Assembly: GCF_040359615.1 (NCBI RefSeq) | Contig: NZ_CP132942.1 | Coordinates: 372,001-436,000 of the forward strand | From: Tunturibacter psychrotolerans | GTDB lineage: Bacteria; Acidobacteriota; Terriglobia; Terriglobales; Acidobacteriaceae | Direction: 5' to 3' | Length of the DNA: 64,000 nt | Shown: positions 27,601-36,186 of the stretch, in pieces | How the letters are laid out: every line of letters starts with the position of its first letter | How positions within the stretch are numbered: position 1 is the first letter of the stretch | Position numbers and translations under genes: made by a program | The notes under the pieces: generated by a model | The model's input: the letters and a program-made list of their open reading frames with translations, nothing else | What the model was told of the DNA's origin: nothing | Databases searched by the model: none

Positions 27601-28420
27601 TGCGGAAGAACTCCCAGACCGCGCCATGGAAGCTGTTTGTGCCGGATTTGATCGTGGCGTTGAGAACGGCTCCGGCCGAACGACCGAGCTCGGCGCTAAA
27701 GTCTGCCGTCTGTACTTTGAACTCCTGGATCGCGTCCAACGGAGGGAGAATGACGAAGTTCGTTCCGTTCAGAAAGTCGACTGCGTTGGAGTTGTTGTCG
27801 ATACCATCCAACAGGTAGTTGTTCTGTGCCGGTCGCAGACCGTTTGCCGTAAAGGCTCCGGAGGCCGCGTTTCCGCGTGTGTCCGCCTGCGATGTGTTCA
27901 CACCTGCACCAAGCTGGGCGAGAAACGTGAAGTTGCGCCCATTCAAAGGGAGACTATTCACGCTACGTTCGGTCATAACCTGTCCGACCGACGATTCGTC
28001 CGTCTCCAGCTGCGGTGGCGCAGTCGTAACGTCTACTGTCGTGCTGGTTTCGCCGATCTTCAGTTGGACATTGACCTGCAGGTTCTGTCCCACCGACACC
28101 GTCAGATTTTTCTGACTGGTGGTGGAAAAGCCCGGAGCCGTGACCGTTAGAGTGTAGTGCCCGATCCTCACGGGAGAGAAGATGTATACGCCGCTGTTGT
28201 TCGTCGTGGTCTCCAAGGTGATCCCTTGGTCCGTATTCAGCAGGGTCACATGCGCATTGGGAACATTCGCATCGGCGGCATCCTGGACTGTGCCATTGAT
28301 TGATCCTTCGTCCACTTGGCCGAATGAAGTTTGAGTCTGCATCAGCAAAAGACCCAAACATGTGACGGCTATGTAGCCAAGATATCTAAACCGACTCATT
28401 GCGTTGCGATCAGTAGCCAT
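24650..28420 (-). CDS. Oar-like TonB-dependent outer-membrane receptor
   Basis: 1256 residues; the ATG at 28420 has GAGG at 8 bp. Signal peptide to about TSFGQ (35), then the regulatory domain (SINGTVQDAADANVPNAHV, NSGVYIFSPVRIGHYTLTV), a plug with RSVNSLPLNGRNF, YLLDGIDNNSNAV and FSAELGRSAGAVLNATIKSG, then the barrel; the last residues LKLYY end in an aromatic residue. It is intact, unlike the related gene at 13595-16965. Downstream are the TPR and phosphatase-fold genes. The promoter region is shared with the CRTAC1 gene at 28679 and holds a palindromic operator-like site at 28524. The substrate is unknown. Confidence 0.93.
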   Translation of the reverse strand: MATDRNAMSRFRYLGYIAVTCLGLLLMQTQTSFGQVDEGSINGTVQDAADANVPNAHVTLLNTDQGITLETTTNNSGVYIFSPVRIGHYTLTVTAPGFSTTSQKNLTVSVGQNLQVNVQLKIGETSTTVDVTTAPPQLETDESSVGQVMTERSVNSLPLNGRNFTFLAQLGAGVNTSQADTRGNAASGAFTANGLRPAQNNYLLDGIDNNSNAVDFLNGTNFVILPPLDAIQEFKVQTADFSAELGRSAGAVLNATIKSGTNSFHGAVWEFFRNDVLDAADYFETKKGELRFNQFGATIGGPIIKNKLFIFGDYEGFRRVQGNTQSGLAVPTNLERTSGYTNLSDLITGQSGMPRTDNVGRSVPFGAIMDPATTRPVTAGVLDPVSGFVATQTGYVRDPFGSCGAGTQTFTLAGCNLNQIPGSRLDQNAINLLNLYPLPTASGITSNYVTSPGLYEHRNAFDVRGDFNPTQKEQIFVRFSYVDDPQFIPGPFGGVADGGSFQQGLQTAKSDQAVAAWTHVFTPDIVNVGRVGFNHLHTTRFGPEGSTQGIPAKYGIQGIPQNSENGGLPAIVIGGLQELGSNDFLPSDEVSQTLQITDDFTKIYGKHNFKMGIEFQNVHFNTLQPAYSRGEFDFNGNFAGVPGQSGDQTGRAQFLLTPTAAIYPGGVSFVGGANEIHASNISKTYDTRKYTALYFQDDWKVSPRLTLNLGLRWDYFSPISESNGAQANFVQSGPPNGAPVYLIPASGKADRSLSSTATNPSLAGNGFLDLLAKDGIALGETDRYGKGLTKAQKSNFAPRAGFAYQITPKFVFRGGVGLFYNAFENQGYGPNIGENYPFVYNFDYKGTTDSAPFSSGSNPYGACATAGPGGSAPIGAGLSCSSFTPLAVNAKGLGLQGLQFKYITPVTLSTNFTLQYAITSSMSAQVAYVFTNVNNLQVGIGNNNVSQLLPANTNVLPFLPFPDFGQNAQYQQTLGLSNYNGLQTKLEQQFSSGLNYLITYTYSKTLSDAADLLNGGSTGNSSGYRAAYVPGLGPRFDYGLADFDIRNVVHLSGGYQLPFGKDKKFMADAGKLGNAVIGGWSVNWIVTLQGGQPITLTCPTATTSGTYCNDVQVPGQSQKLGLHHDTNGKLSWFGNPAAFQQPCPLGAVAPAGCFPLTGSAILGAGPSTTSGPGFHRFDFSLFKAMQLSERFSLQFRTEFFNILNHPNFNSPNFGGNGVTAIGNSGNFTSSTFGEIGSTRDAPYDPRQIQFALKLYY

Positions 28421-28523
28421 CCGAATAACCTCAGTTTTTCATTCCATGGTCATTACGCGTTCCCGAACTTGATCTGCTGATTGGGGGTATGGGCAGTCCG
28501 CTTCTGATGCGCTTTACCGCCGA

Positions 28524-28537
28524 TGTAACCGGTTACT
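28524..28537. promoter_or_regulatory. LacI-type operator-like site between the divergent receptor and CRTAC1 genes
   Basis: TGTAACCGGTTACT contains the perfect 12-bp palindrome GTAACCGGTTAC and fits the TGNAANCGNTTNCA pattern at 13 of 14 positions. It lies 104 bp from the receptor start and 142 bp from the CRTAC1 start. The half-site CGGTTAC is the same as in the sites at 36479 and 37864. Confidence 0.55.
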
Positions 28538-28678
28538 TCACTGCCGGGAGGAATCTAGAACAAACAAATAACTTTTGTCAATCAAAAGGTTGAAATTCTC
28601 GTCCTTAGCTCGATGGATATGGTTTCGGGCTGAATTCAGCCGGATGCTAACATTGCCGCAACACGGAACCCCTTTGAA

Positions 28679-31600
28679 ATGACGCATTACCAGACTGAGA
28701 ATTATCTTTTTTCCCGCCGTAGGCTTCTCAAAAGCCTAAGTTTGGCGCCTATGTTCTTCCATCCAACGCCCTTCTATGCGTCATTCTTTTTGCTTAGCCC
28801 ATCAAAAGCCTCCCCTAGTACGAGTTCGGACTTCTCCTTCGCCGACATCAGGCTGACACCCCATTACCCGGCAAAATCTCCCTTGGAAGATATCCTCCGC
28901 CTGGTTGCCCCCGGTTCGGATGAGTACATCACTGAGAAATACGCCTTTGAGATCGGAGTACAGCTCAACGGGTGGAAGCGGGCTCTTGAGGCATCAGCGC
29001 ACGATCTTTCAGCCCTGGCTCGATCGCTGGATCCTTCTATTGAAGCCTCGTCGTTAATTCCGGTAGAGAAGAAGACGCTGCGCTCCGGAGAGGGGATCGA
29101 TGTCGTACGGAGACGGTTCGGGAGTAGTGTCGTTTCTGGGCGCGAGCGATTTCTACAGGAGATCCAAGGTTGGCTGGTAGAGGTCTCTCGCGTGGAGACA
29201 GCGGAGTTCGAAATTACCAGCATCGAAGCGGTTACGAACACTCCACTCACCGTCCGGCTGGATATTCGATATGACATTGTTGGTGTTCGGAGCGATCAAC
29301 GCCGCGAGGAGCGGGTTGGATCGTGGCGCACTGTGTGGGCGCAGGATGAATCCAGCAGTGTCCCCGAAGCTTGGAAGGCCCACCGATGGGAGGCAGGTGA
29401 GGAGACCCTGAGTGTTACGAGTGGGCAGGTTTTTGTCGACGTTACGTCTCACGCTCTCGGTGGAACGGAGTCGTATAAAAGCCAGATGCTTCGAGGATCC
29501 GATTATTGGCGCACCGTCCTCGACGGCGCATGCGGTATTGATGTCTACGGCAACAACGGTGTGGCCGCGGGTGACTTCGACAACGATGGATTCGACGATC
29601 TTTATGTCTGCCAGCCGGCGGGACTGCCCAACCGGCTCTACCGCAACAGGGGTGACGGAACCTTTGAAGACGTAACAGAAAAGTCGGGCGTCGGAGTGTT
29701 GGACAATACCGCGTGCGCTCTCTTTGCCGACTTTCAGAACAACGGACTTCAGGATCTTCTGGTGGTTTGTGGCAGCGGCCCTCTGCTCTTCCTCAACAAA
29801 GGGGACGGGACGTTCGCTCTCAAGAGTGACGCATTCAAGTTTGCAAATGCTCCTCAAGGGTCGTTCACACATGCGTCGGTTGCCGACTATGATCGCGACG
29901 GACGTCTCGATATCTACTTCTGTTTATACAGCTACTATTTGGGGCTCGATCAGTATCACTACCCGGTTCCCTACTTCGACGCGCGCAACGGCCCGGCCAA
30001 TTGCCTGCTGCACAACGAAGGGAATGCGGTCTTTGTCGAGAAGACCGAAGCTGCGGGATTGAACGTGGATAACAACCGTTACAGCTTCGCTTGTGCATGG
30101 GGCAACTCTGGCTCCAGTGGCTTGCCTGACCTTTATGTGGCCAATGATTTCGGTCGGAATAATTTGTATCGCAACAATGGTGATGGAACGTTCAGCACAG
30201 TTTCGAGTTCTGCCCACGTTGAGGACGTTGGCGCCGGAATGAGTGCGAGCTGGGCGGACTTCGACAACGATGGAAAGCAGGATATTTATGTCGCCAATAT
30301 GTGGTCGGCGGCAGGCCAAAGAGTTTCAACGCAAAAGCAGTTTCAGGAGAGAGCTCCGGAGAATATCCGGGCGCTCTATCAGCGGCATGCACGAGGCAAT
30401 GCACTTTATCGAAACTTGGGGAATGGGGAGTTTCAAAACGTTAGCCAGCAAGCCGGGGTTGAAATGGGCCGCTGGGCCTGGTGTTCCGATTTTTGGGACT
30501 TCGACCACGACGGATACCCGGACTTGTACGTTGCCAATGGGTACATCTCAGCGCCGGAGCCAAAGTTAGAGCGTAACGATCTAGGCAGCTTCTTCTGGCG
30601 GCAGGTGGTGGCAAAATCTCCTAATGACTCGACTCCGTCTCTTGCCTACGAGAAGGGATGGAACGCTCTTAATGAATTGATCCGGTCGGATACATCCTGG
30701 AGCGGCCACGAAAGAAATGTAGCCTTTGCGAATAATCGTGATGGCACGTTCTCCGAAGTTTCAGGCGTGCTTGGACTAGATTTTCCTGAGGACAGCCGCT
30801 CCTTCGTTCTCGCCGATCTCGACCATGACGGCCGCCTGGAACTCATTCTCAAAAATCGAAACGCACCGCAGCTACGGATTCTTCACAACGGGATGAAGGA
30901 CCTCGGCGACTCGGTTGTATTTCGCTTGCGTGGGACTAAGAGCAATCGCGATGCGATCGGAACGGCCCTTACAGTCGAAGCTGGAACGCTCAAGCAGACG
31001 AAGTATCTGCAAGCGGGCTCTGGGTTTCTGGCTCAGCATTCGAAAGAGGTGTTCTTCGGAGTTGGAAAGCCGGAGGGGGCGATTCGATGCACGATTCGCT
31101 GGCCTAGCGGTCTGTCTCAGAGATTCGAACGCCTACCTGTAAACCATCGGATTGAATTTGAGGAAGGTGCGGACACCTTTACCGCTAAACCTTTCGCACC
31201 GACAAACCCTTCTTACACGCAGGCGACACTGCCGCCGGTGTTAGAACCGTTGCCAAGCCAGGTCGATACATGGCTCATTGAGCCCTTGCTGGCACCGGAG
31301 TTTTCCCTTCCCGATCTTGCTGGCAACATGCGAGAACTCCGATCGTTGAGGGGCAGCTTCGTGCTGCTCAACTTCTGGACGACAACGGCGCCTCTCTGCC
31401 GCGACCAGTTGAGACTACTTCATCGTCACGAGTCCGCACTCGCCGCAGACCAACTAAAAATTCTAGGGGTAAACGTTGACGAGGTCGCGAATGTTGACAA
31501 GGCTCGCTCCTTTACGGCGCAGGAAAAATTTTCCTTTCCCGTTGTTTTTGCAACAGAAGATGTGGCTGGAATCTACAACGTCATCTATCGTTACCTGTTC

Positions 31601-32548
31601 GATCGCCGCAGGGATCTCGCAATTCCTACCTCCTTCCTGCTGGACAGAGAGGGGATGATCGTTAAGGTGTACCAGGGACCGATTAGCCCTGAGCGCCTGC
31701 TTGATGATGTAAGGGCTGTCCCAACCACGACGCCAGGTCGGATGCAGAAGGCGATGCCGCTTGGCGGAGTGCTCTATCGGGGTGGGTTCCAGCGTAATGA
31801 CTTCACCTACGGTGTAGCGCTCTATCAACACGGATACCTGGAACAGGCCGCCGAGTCTTTTCAACAGGTCATCGCTGCAAAACCGGATGATCCCGAAGGA
31901 TATTACAACCTGGGAACTCTCAACTTGCGGAAAAATGATTTCAAGCTGGCGCGACAATATCTTCAACAGACACTGAAGTTGCGTCCAGACTATCCGGAGG
32001 CGTGGAACAATCTCGGAATGATGGCTGCACAGGAAGGCCATCCGGACGAAGCCATCCAAAGCTTTCAACAGTCGTTGCTCCTGAGACCGACCTATGCAAT
32101 CGCTCTGTTGAACCTGGGAAATGTCTTCCGGCGTCAGGGGGCTTTTGAGAAGGCACTTGATTGCTTGAACCGTGCGCTCGCAATTGAACCGGACAATCCT
32201 GAAGTCAATTACAGTCTCGGCATGTTCTACGCCCAGCAGAGCCAGATGCAGAGTGCATCGGACTACCTGCAGAAAGCGGTTGAGCTGCGTCCGGATTACC
32301 CGGAAGCTCTGAACAATCTTGGTGTTCTCTTTGTGCGTGAGCAGGATTATGCGAAGGCGAAGGAGCAGTTCGAGACCTGCATCCGTCTTGTCCCGACCTT
32401 TGATCAGTCTTATCTCAACCTTGCGCGCCTCTATGCGTTGCAGAATGACAAGGCGAAAGCTGTTGAAATCTTGCAGGATCTGCTGAAGATGCAGCCACAG
32501 AACGTTGGCGCGATTCAGGCAATGGAGATGCTAAGCAAAACGCCTTGA
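28679..32548 (+). CDS. Large exported CRTAC1-type protein: FG-GAP propeller, UnbV/ASPIC, redoxin-like and TPR domains
   Basis: 1289 residues. A Tat-like signal (SRRRLLKSLSLAPMFF) is followed by an uncharacterised helical region (45-240), FG-GAP/VCBS repeats (about 250-745; GDFDNDGFDDLYV, DYDRDGRLDIYF, DFDNDGKQDIYVANMW) with calcium-loop Asp/Asn, a UnbV/ASPIC domain (about 750-825, SNRDAIG and WPSG), a thioredoxin-fold domain (about 870-1010) and TPR repeats (1040-1285; YNLGTLNLRKNDF, LQQTLKLRPDYPEAWNNLG). The redoxin motif reads NFWTTTAPLCRDQ, so the first Cys of WCxxC is Ala904 and only Cys907 remains. Start: ATG at 28679 with a weak RBS. This is a likely surface or periplasmic protein; adjacent CRTAC1, TPR and receptor genes suggest a shared system. 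Confidence 0.88.
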   Translation: MTHYQTENYLFSRRRLLKSLSLAPMFFHPTPFYASFFLLSPSKASPSTSSDFSFADIRLTPHYPAKSPLEDILRLVAPGSDEYITEKYAFEIGVQLNGWKRALEASAHDLSALARSLDPSIEASSLIPVEKKTLRSGEGIDVVRRRFGSSVVSGRERFLQEIQGWLVEVSRVETAEFEITSIEAVTNTPLTVRLDIRYDIVGVRSDQRREERVGSWRTVWAQDESSSVPEAWKAHRWEAGEETLSVTSGQVFVDVTSHALGGTESYKSQMLRGSDYWRTVLDGACGIDVYGNNGVAAGDFDNDGFDDLYVCQPAGLPNRLYRNRGDGTFEDVTEKSGVGVLDNTACALFADFQNNGLQDLLVVCGSGPLLFLNKGDGTFALKSDAFKFANAPQGSFTHASVADYDRDGRLDIYFCLYSYYLGLDQYHYPVPYFDARNGPANCLLHNEGNAVFVEKTEAAGLNVDNNRYSFACAWGNSGSSGLPDLYVANDFGRNNLYRNNGDGTFSTVSSSAHVEDVGAGMSASWADFDNDGKQDIYVANMWSAAGQRVSTQKQFQERAPENIRALYQRHARGNALYRNLGNGEFQNVSQQAGVEMGRWAWCSDFWDFDHDGYPDLYVANGYISAPEPKLERNDLGSFFWRQVVAKSPNDSTPSLAYEKGWNALNELIRSDTSWSGHERNVAFANNRDGTFSEVSGVLGLDFPEDSRSFVLADLDHDGRLELILKNRNAPQLRILHNGMKDLGDSVVFRLRGTKSNRDAIGTALTVEAGTLKQTKYLQAGSGFLAQHSKEVFFGVGKPEGAIRCTIRWPSGLSQRFERLPVNHRIEFEEGADTFTAKPFAPTNPSYTQATLPPVLEPLPSQVDTWLIEPLLAPEFSLPDLAGNMRELRSLRGSFVLLNFWTTTAPLCRDQLRLLHRHESALAADQLKILGVNVDEVANVDKARSFTAQEKFSFPVVFATEDVAGIYNVIYRYLFDRRRDLAIPTSFLLDREGMIVKVYQGPISPERLLDDVRAVPTTTPGRMQKAMPLGGVLYRGGFQRNDFTYGVALYQHGYLEQAAESFQQVIAAKPDDPEGYYNLGTLNLRKNDFKLARQYLQQTLKLRPDYPEAWNNLGMMAAQEGHPDEAIQSFQQSLLLRPTYAIALLNLGNVFRRQGAFEKALDCLNRALAIEPDNPEVNYSLGMFYAQQSQMQSASDYLQKAVELRPDYPEALNNLGVLFVREQDYAKAKEQFETCIRLVPTFDQSYLNLARLYALQNDKAKAVEILQDLLKMQPQNVGAIQAMEMLSKTP

Positions 32549-32589
32549 TGGGCATTTCAAAAAATGAGGTCGAAGGCTCGACATGCCTT

Positions 32590-32595
32590 TATAAT
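32590..32595 (+). promoter_or_regulatory. Consensus -10 box (TATAAT) only 8 bp from a start codon
   Basis: TATAAT at 32590-32595 lies 8 bp before the ATG at 32604, which would put the transcript start at or almost at the start codon. The -35 region is weak. If used, it would give a nearly leaderless mRNA for the second CRTAC1 gene. The gene also lacks a clear Shine-Dalgarno. Confidence 0.4.
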
Positions 32596-32603
32596 CGCAG
32601 CCT

Positions 32604-34385
32604 ATGAATCTTCCCCGCCGACGTTTTCTCGGCTCATCTCTTTTTGTATTTGGCAATACGTTGATGGAGACTTTGGCGACCCCACTTTGGCAGTGGAGAG
32701 ATCCAACACTCGTAGAAGCCGCAGTCTCGAATCCCGCTCCACCTCAGGTCCAGTTTGTAGATGTCGCGCAGCAGGCAGGACTGAACGTCCCCAACGTGTG
32801 GGGTGGTGTTGACCACAAGCGGTCCATCATTGAGGCCAAGGGAAGCGGACTCGCGTTTTTTGACTACGATCACGACGGATGGCTGGATATCTATCTCACC
32901 AATGGAAACCTGCTCGATGCGCATTGGCCGGCTGGAAAGGCGCCGACATCTCATCTCTACAAGAACAATCGAGATGGCACTTTTACCGACGTCACGGAGA
33001 AATCAGGGCTGGGGGTTCCAGGCTGGCAGACCGGCGTCTGTGTCGGCGACTACGACAACGATGGATGGGACGACCTGTTTTGCACTTTCTGGGGGCACAA
33101 CATCCTCTTCCACAACAATGGAAATGGAACTTTTACGGATGTTACGCGCAAAGCCGGCCTCCGTCAGGAGCAGGTTCGTTGGGGCGCGGGCTGTACCTTT
33201 CTCGATTACGACAGGAACGGTCATCTCGATCTCTTTGTATGCAATTACATTAGGCTGGATCCCGAGAAGATTGCTGCTGCAGCCGACACGCACTATTGCC
33301 AGTGGAAGGGCGTTCCTATCATGTGTGGCCCGCGCGGTCTTCCTGGCGATACGAACATTCTTTACCACAACAATGGGGACGGCACCTTTACCGACGTTTC
33401 GGAAAAGTCTGGCATTCTAAAGCCTGGCCCTCGGTACTCCATCACTTCCGTCTCATATGATTTCGATAACGATGGATGGCCGGATATTTATGTCGCGGTA
33501 GACTCTCAACCAAGCATTCTCTTCCAGAACAACCATGACGGCACGTTCACCGATGTTGCTGTGATGGCTGGTTGCGCCTATAGCGATGGCGGCCATGAAC
33601 AAGCCGGGATGGGCGTCGCAGTCGCCGACTACGACTGCGATGGTTGGTTCGATATCTTCAAAACTAATTTTGCTGATGACACCTGCAACTTGTACCACAA
33701 CAATGGTGACGGAACTTTCAGCGACGCTACTTTTACTGCAGGCGTCGGAGTCAACAATCGCTATGTCGCATGGGGATGTGGGTTTATTGACTATGACAAT
33801 GACGGTTGGCAGGACATTCTCCAAGTGAATGGACATGTGTACCCGGAGATTGATAACTACCACTTCGATCAAACTTTCAAGAATCCGCGCCTGGTCTACA
33901 AAAATCTCGGCAATGGACGCTTCAAGGATGTGTCGGCAGAGATGGGACCCGGCATTACCGAACACTTTTCCAGCCGAGGCGCGGCCTTCGGAGATTATGA
34001 CAACGATGGCGATATGGATGCGCTGGTTTTGAATATGAACGATCTGCCATCGCTCCTTCGCAATGACGGGGGCAACAAGCAGAACTGGATCAAGATCAAG
34101 CTCGTGGGGACTAAGTGTAATCGCACAGCTATTGGAGCGAGGGTGCGGGTTATCACGGGTAAACATATCCAGATGGACGAAGTTAATAGCGGTTCAAGCG
34201 TCATGTCACAAAATGACCTACGCCTTCACTTCGGACTGGGGAATGTGGATACCGTGGATGTGGTCGAGATTAAGTGGCCGACTACGCAGAAGATTGAGCG
34301 ATTCACACAGGTCAAAGCAAATCAGATACTCACTATTCGCGAAGGGAATGGTATTGTCGGCAGCCTAAAGCCAGTTTCACAGTAG
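32604..34385 (+). CDS. Tat-exported CRTAC1-type protein (FG-GAP repeats plus UnbV/ASPIC)
   Basis: 593 residues. A Tat signal (LPRRRFLGSSLFVFG) is followed by regular FG-GAP units with DxDxDG calcium loops: FDYDHDGWLDIYLTNGN, GDYDNDGWDDLFCTFWG, DYDRNGHLDLFVCNYIR, YDFDNDGWPDIYVAVDS, DYDCDGWFDIFKTNF, DYDNDGWQDILQVNG and DYDNDGDMDALVLN. The UnbV/ASPIC domain is at about 500-580 (LVGTKCNRTAIGARVR). A conserved Cys-containing insertion, YCQWKGVPIMCGPRGLPGD, is typical of the family. It follows the large CRTAC1 gene after 55 bp. Family function is not established; a surface protein with calcium-dependent beta-propeller is likely. Confidence 0.9.
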   Translation: MNLPRRRFLGSSLFVFGNTLMETLATPLWQWRDPTLVEAAVSNPAPPQVQFVDVAQQAGLNVPNVWGGVDHKRSIIEAKGSGLAFFDYDHDGWLDIYLTNGNLLDAHWPAGKAPTSHLYKNNRDGTFTDVTEKSGLGVPGWQTGVCVGDYDNDGWDDLFCTFWGHNILFHNNGNGTFTDVTRKAGLRQEQVRWGAGCTFLDYDRNGHLDLFVCNYIRLDPEKIAAAADTHYCQWKGVPIMCGPRGLPGDTNILYHNNGDGTFTDVSEKSGILKPGPRYSITSVSYDFDNDGWPDIYVAVDSQPSILFQNNHDGTFTDVAVMAGCAYSDGGHEQAGMGVAVADYDCDGWFDIFKTNFADDTCNLYHNNGDGTFSDATFTAGVGVNNRYVAWGCGFIDYDNDGWQDILQVNGHVYPEIDNYHFDQTFKNPRLVYKNLGNGRFKDVSAEMGPGITEHFSSRGAAFGDYDNDGDMDALVLNMNDLPSLLRNDGGNKQNWIKIKLVGTKCNRTAIGARVRVITGKHIQMDEVNSGSSVMSQNDLRLHFGLGNVDTVDVVEIKWPTTQKIERFTQVKANQILTIREGNGIVGSLKPVSQ

Positions 34386-34476
34386 AGTCTTGTTAAACAC
34401 GAATGAGATAACTTCGGCTTCAACTGTTACGAAGCAGTCACGAATTAATACTTGCCGGGCCAATGTTTTTGCGTAC

Positions 34477-36186
34477 TCACTGCGCTGGGGCATTTGTCGA
34501 CTGCCCCTGCAGAACAACAAGGAACTGCTTGATCTCGCGCCTTTGGCTTTCAACAGCAGCAGCTTGCTTCTTCTCGATCTCATCATGAAGCGCGAACTCT
34601 TGCTTAGCCTTCGTCGGCTCATCCGTCCGGTCATAGGCCACGCCCAGCCGATAATGTGCCTCAGCTAATTCTGGATCTGCTTTGATTGCCTTCCTGTAGA
34701 AATCGATAGCCTTTTCGTAACTACGTTGCGAAGAATAAAGAATTCCAAGTTGCAGGTAGGCGTCCGCGCAGTTGGAGTCGATCGTCACGGCCTTCGTAAG
34801 CAGGACCTCTACTTGTTCCAAGGCCCGCTTGTCTGCTGGTTGTTCCCGCCGTTTCCAAACGGCCATCGCATAAAGGTAATTCGCGAGAGGATTTTCAGGT
34901 TGGTCCCGCACAAATCGCGCTAGTTTCTGCTCTATGCATGGTAATCGCGTGGGTACCGCTATCTCAATTTGGCCCATGAAGACGTAAGGCTCCGAATCCG
35001 ACGGATCCAAATCGGAGGCATCACAGAGTCGAAGGGCTGCCTCATCATAGAGAGCGCCTGCAAAAAGAGAAGTACCGAGCGCAGTTAGCATTCGAGACGA
35101 TTTTGGATATGCTTTCGTTCCATCTCTGAAGACCTCTACAGCTTGCCAAACAGCCCGGTGCAGTAATAACTCCGAGCCCCATTCAAAGTAATTTTGCTCG
35201 CTTGGATCGAGATGGACGGCCTGCTGATGTTCCCGGACGGCAGCCAACGGATCGCCGAGCTTCTCGTCAAGTTCACCCATCAAGCGATGTAAGTCTGCAG
35301 AGTCGTTGTGAGCTTGTAGTTTCTCGACCTGTTCACGGGCACGCGAGAAGTCGCCTGCTTCTTTGTAAGCCAGCGCCAGATCGTATGCATTGCCATCCAT
35401 GGCTGGATTGATCTGGTATGCAGCCAGCAATAGCGGGATAGAGTCTTGGGCTCTACCAGCATGGAAATAGTACTCACCAAGTTGATGATTTGCTTCGAAG
35501 CTCCCCGGAGCGTTTGCGCGTGCGACAATGAGTTTGCGCTCGGACTCATTGGTTTTTTTTGCGCTGTCCTGTGGGCCCGACCCGTTGGATCTGGAACTCT
35601 CGGCTTTCAGAGTGAGAGTTTCACGCGCAAGGTCTTCGCTGGTTCGCAAGGCAGAGTCCGATCCATGCCCTCCTACAGCTGTCCAGTCAACAACTCCCGC
35701 AATGGTGAAATTCGGCTTATCGGAAAATTGAATCGCCTGAGGGAGAGCCGGCGAAGAGCCGGTTGAATTCAGATGAATATCTCCAGGAACCTCGAGGATC
35801 AGGTCGATAATGTTCCGATCTCCCTTAGTCAGCGCGAGAATGGTAGTAGCCGGACTCCTTTGCCCTGATTTCTCCACACTGAGTAGATACTGACCCGTAG
35901 GGAGGTCGGTAAATGTAAAGGCACCTGCAGCATTCGTTTTTGTCTCCACAGGCTCGAGAACACCTTTTCGCTCAAGCCGTACCGATGCATCACTAATCGA
36001 GTTGCCCGCCTGGTTGAGAACGTTCCCCTGGATCGTGACTTCATCCGAATGTTGGGCGTGAGCTTTTCTGGCGACTGACGTGAAAGACAATATCCCAATC
36101 AAGACCATGATGACTGCGAAAGTTCCCGGAAGACACCGAGAGCCGCCAACTTCAGAGAAAGGCTGCGATTTGTGAGAGCCATTCAT
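34477..36186 (-). CDS. Exported TPR protein with an N-terminal carboxypeptidase-regulatory-like domain
   Basis: About 569 residues from the ATG at 36186; a GTG at 36231 is the other candidate, and neither has a good Shine-Dalgarno. A signal segment (FAVIMVLIGILSFTSVA to KAHAQ) is followed by a CarboxypepD-reg-like domain (about 55-130: VTIQGNVLNQAGNSISDASV, TFTDLPTGQYLLSVEKSG), a linker rich in Ser/Thr/Asp, and TPR repeats to the end, including LLAAYQINPAMDGNAYDLAL, AVHLDPSEQNYFEWGSELLL, DASDLDPSDSEPYVFMGQ and YRKAIKADPELAEAHYRLG. The TPR half is paralogous to the 476-residue protein at 23102, and the regulatory domain resembles that of the Oar receptors. The gene converges with the CRTAC1 gene. 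Confidence 0.85.
   Translation of the reverse strand: MNGSHKSQPFSEVGGSRCLPGTFAVIMVLIGILSFTSVARKAHAQHSDEVTIQGNVLNQAGNSISDASVRLERKGVLEPVETKTNAAGAFTFTDLPTGQYLLSVEKSGQRSPATTILALTKGDRNIIDLILEVPGDIHLNSTGSSPALPQAIQFSDKPNFTIAGVVDWTAVGGHGSDSALRTSEDLARETLTLKAESSRSNGSGPQDSAKKTNESERKLIVARANAPGSFEANHQLGEYYFHAGRAQDSIPLLLAAYQINPAMDGNAYDLALAYKEAGDFSRAREQVEKLQAHNDSADLHRLMGELDEKLGDPLAAVREHQQAVHLDPSEQNYFEWGSELLLHRAVWQAVEVFRDGTKAYPKSSRMLTALGTSLFAGALYDEAALRLCDASDLDPSDSEPYVFMGQIEIAVPTRLPCIEQKLARFVRDQPENPLANYLYAMAVWKRREQPADKRALEQVEVLLTKAVTIDSNCADAYLQLGILYSSQRSYEKAIDFYRKAIKADPELAEAHYRLGVAYDRTDEPTKAKQEFALHDEIEKKQAAAVESQRREIKQFLVVLQGQSTNAPAQ

Noticed and set aside
32879..33253. Long second frames inside the CRTAC1 genes
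   Set aside because: Repeats of DxDNDG codons keep other frames open; these are shadows.
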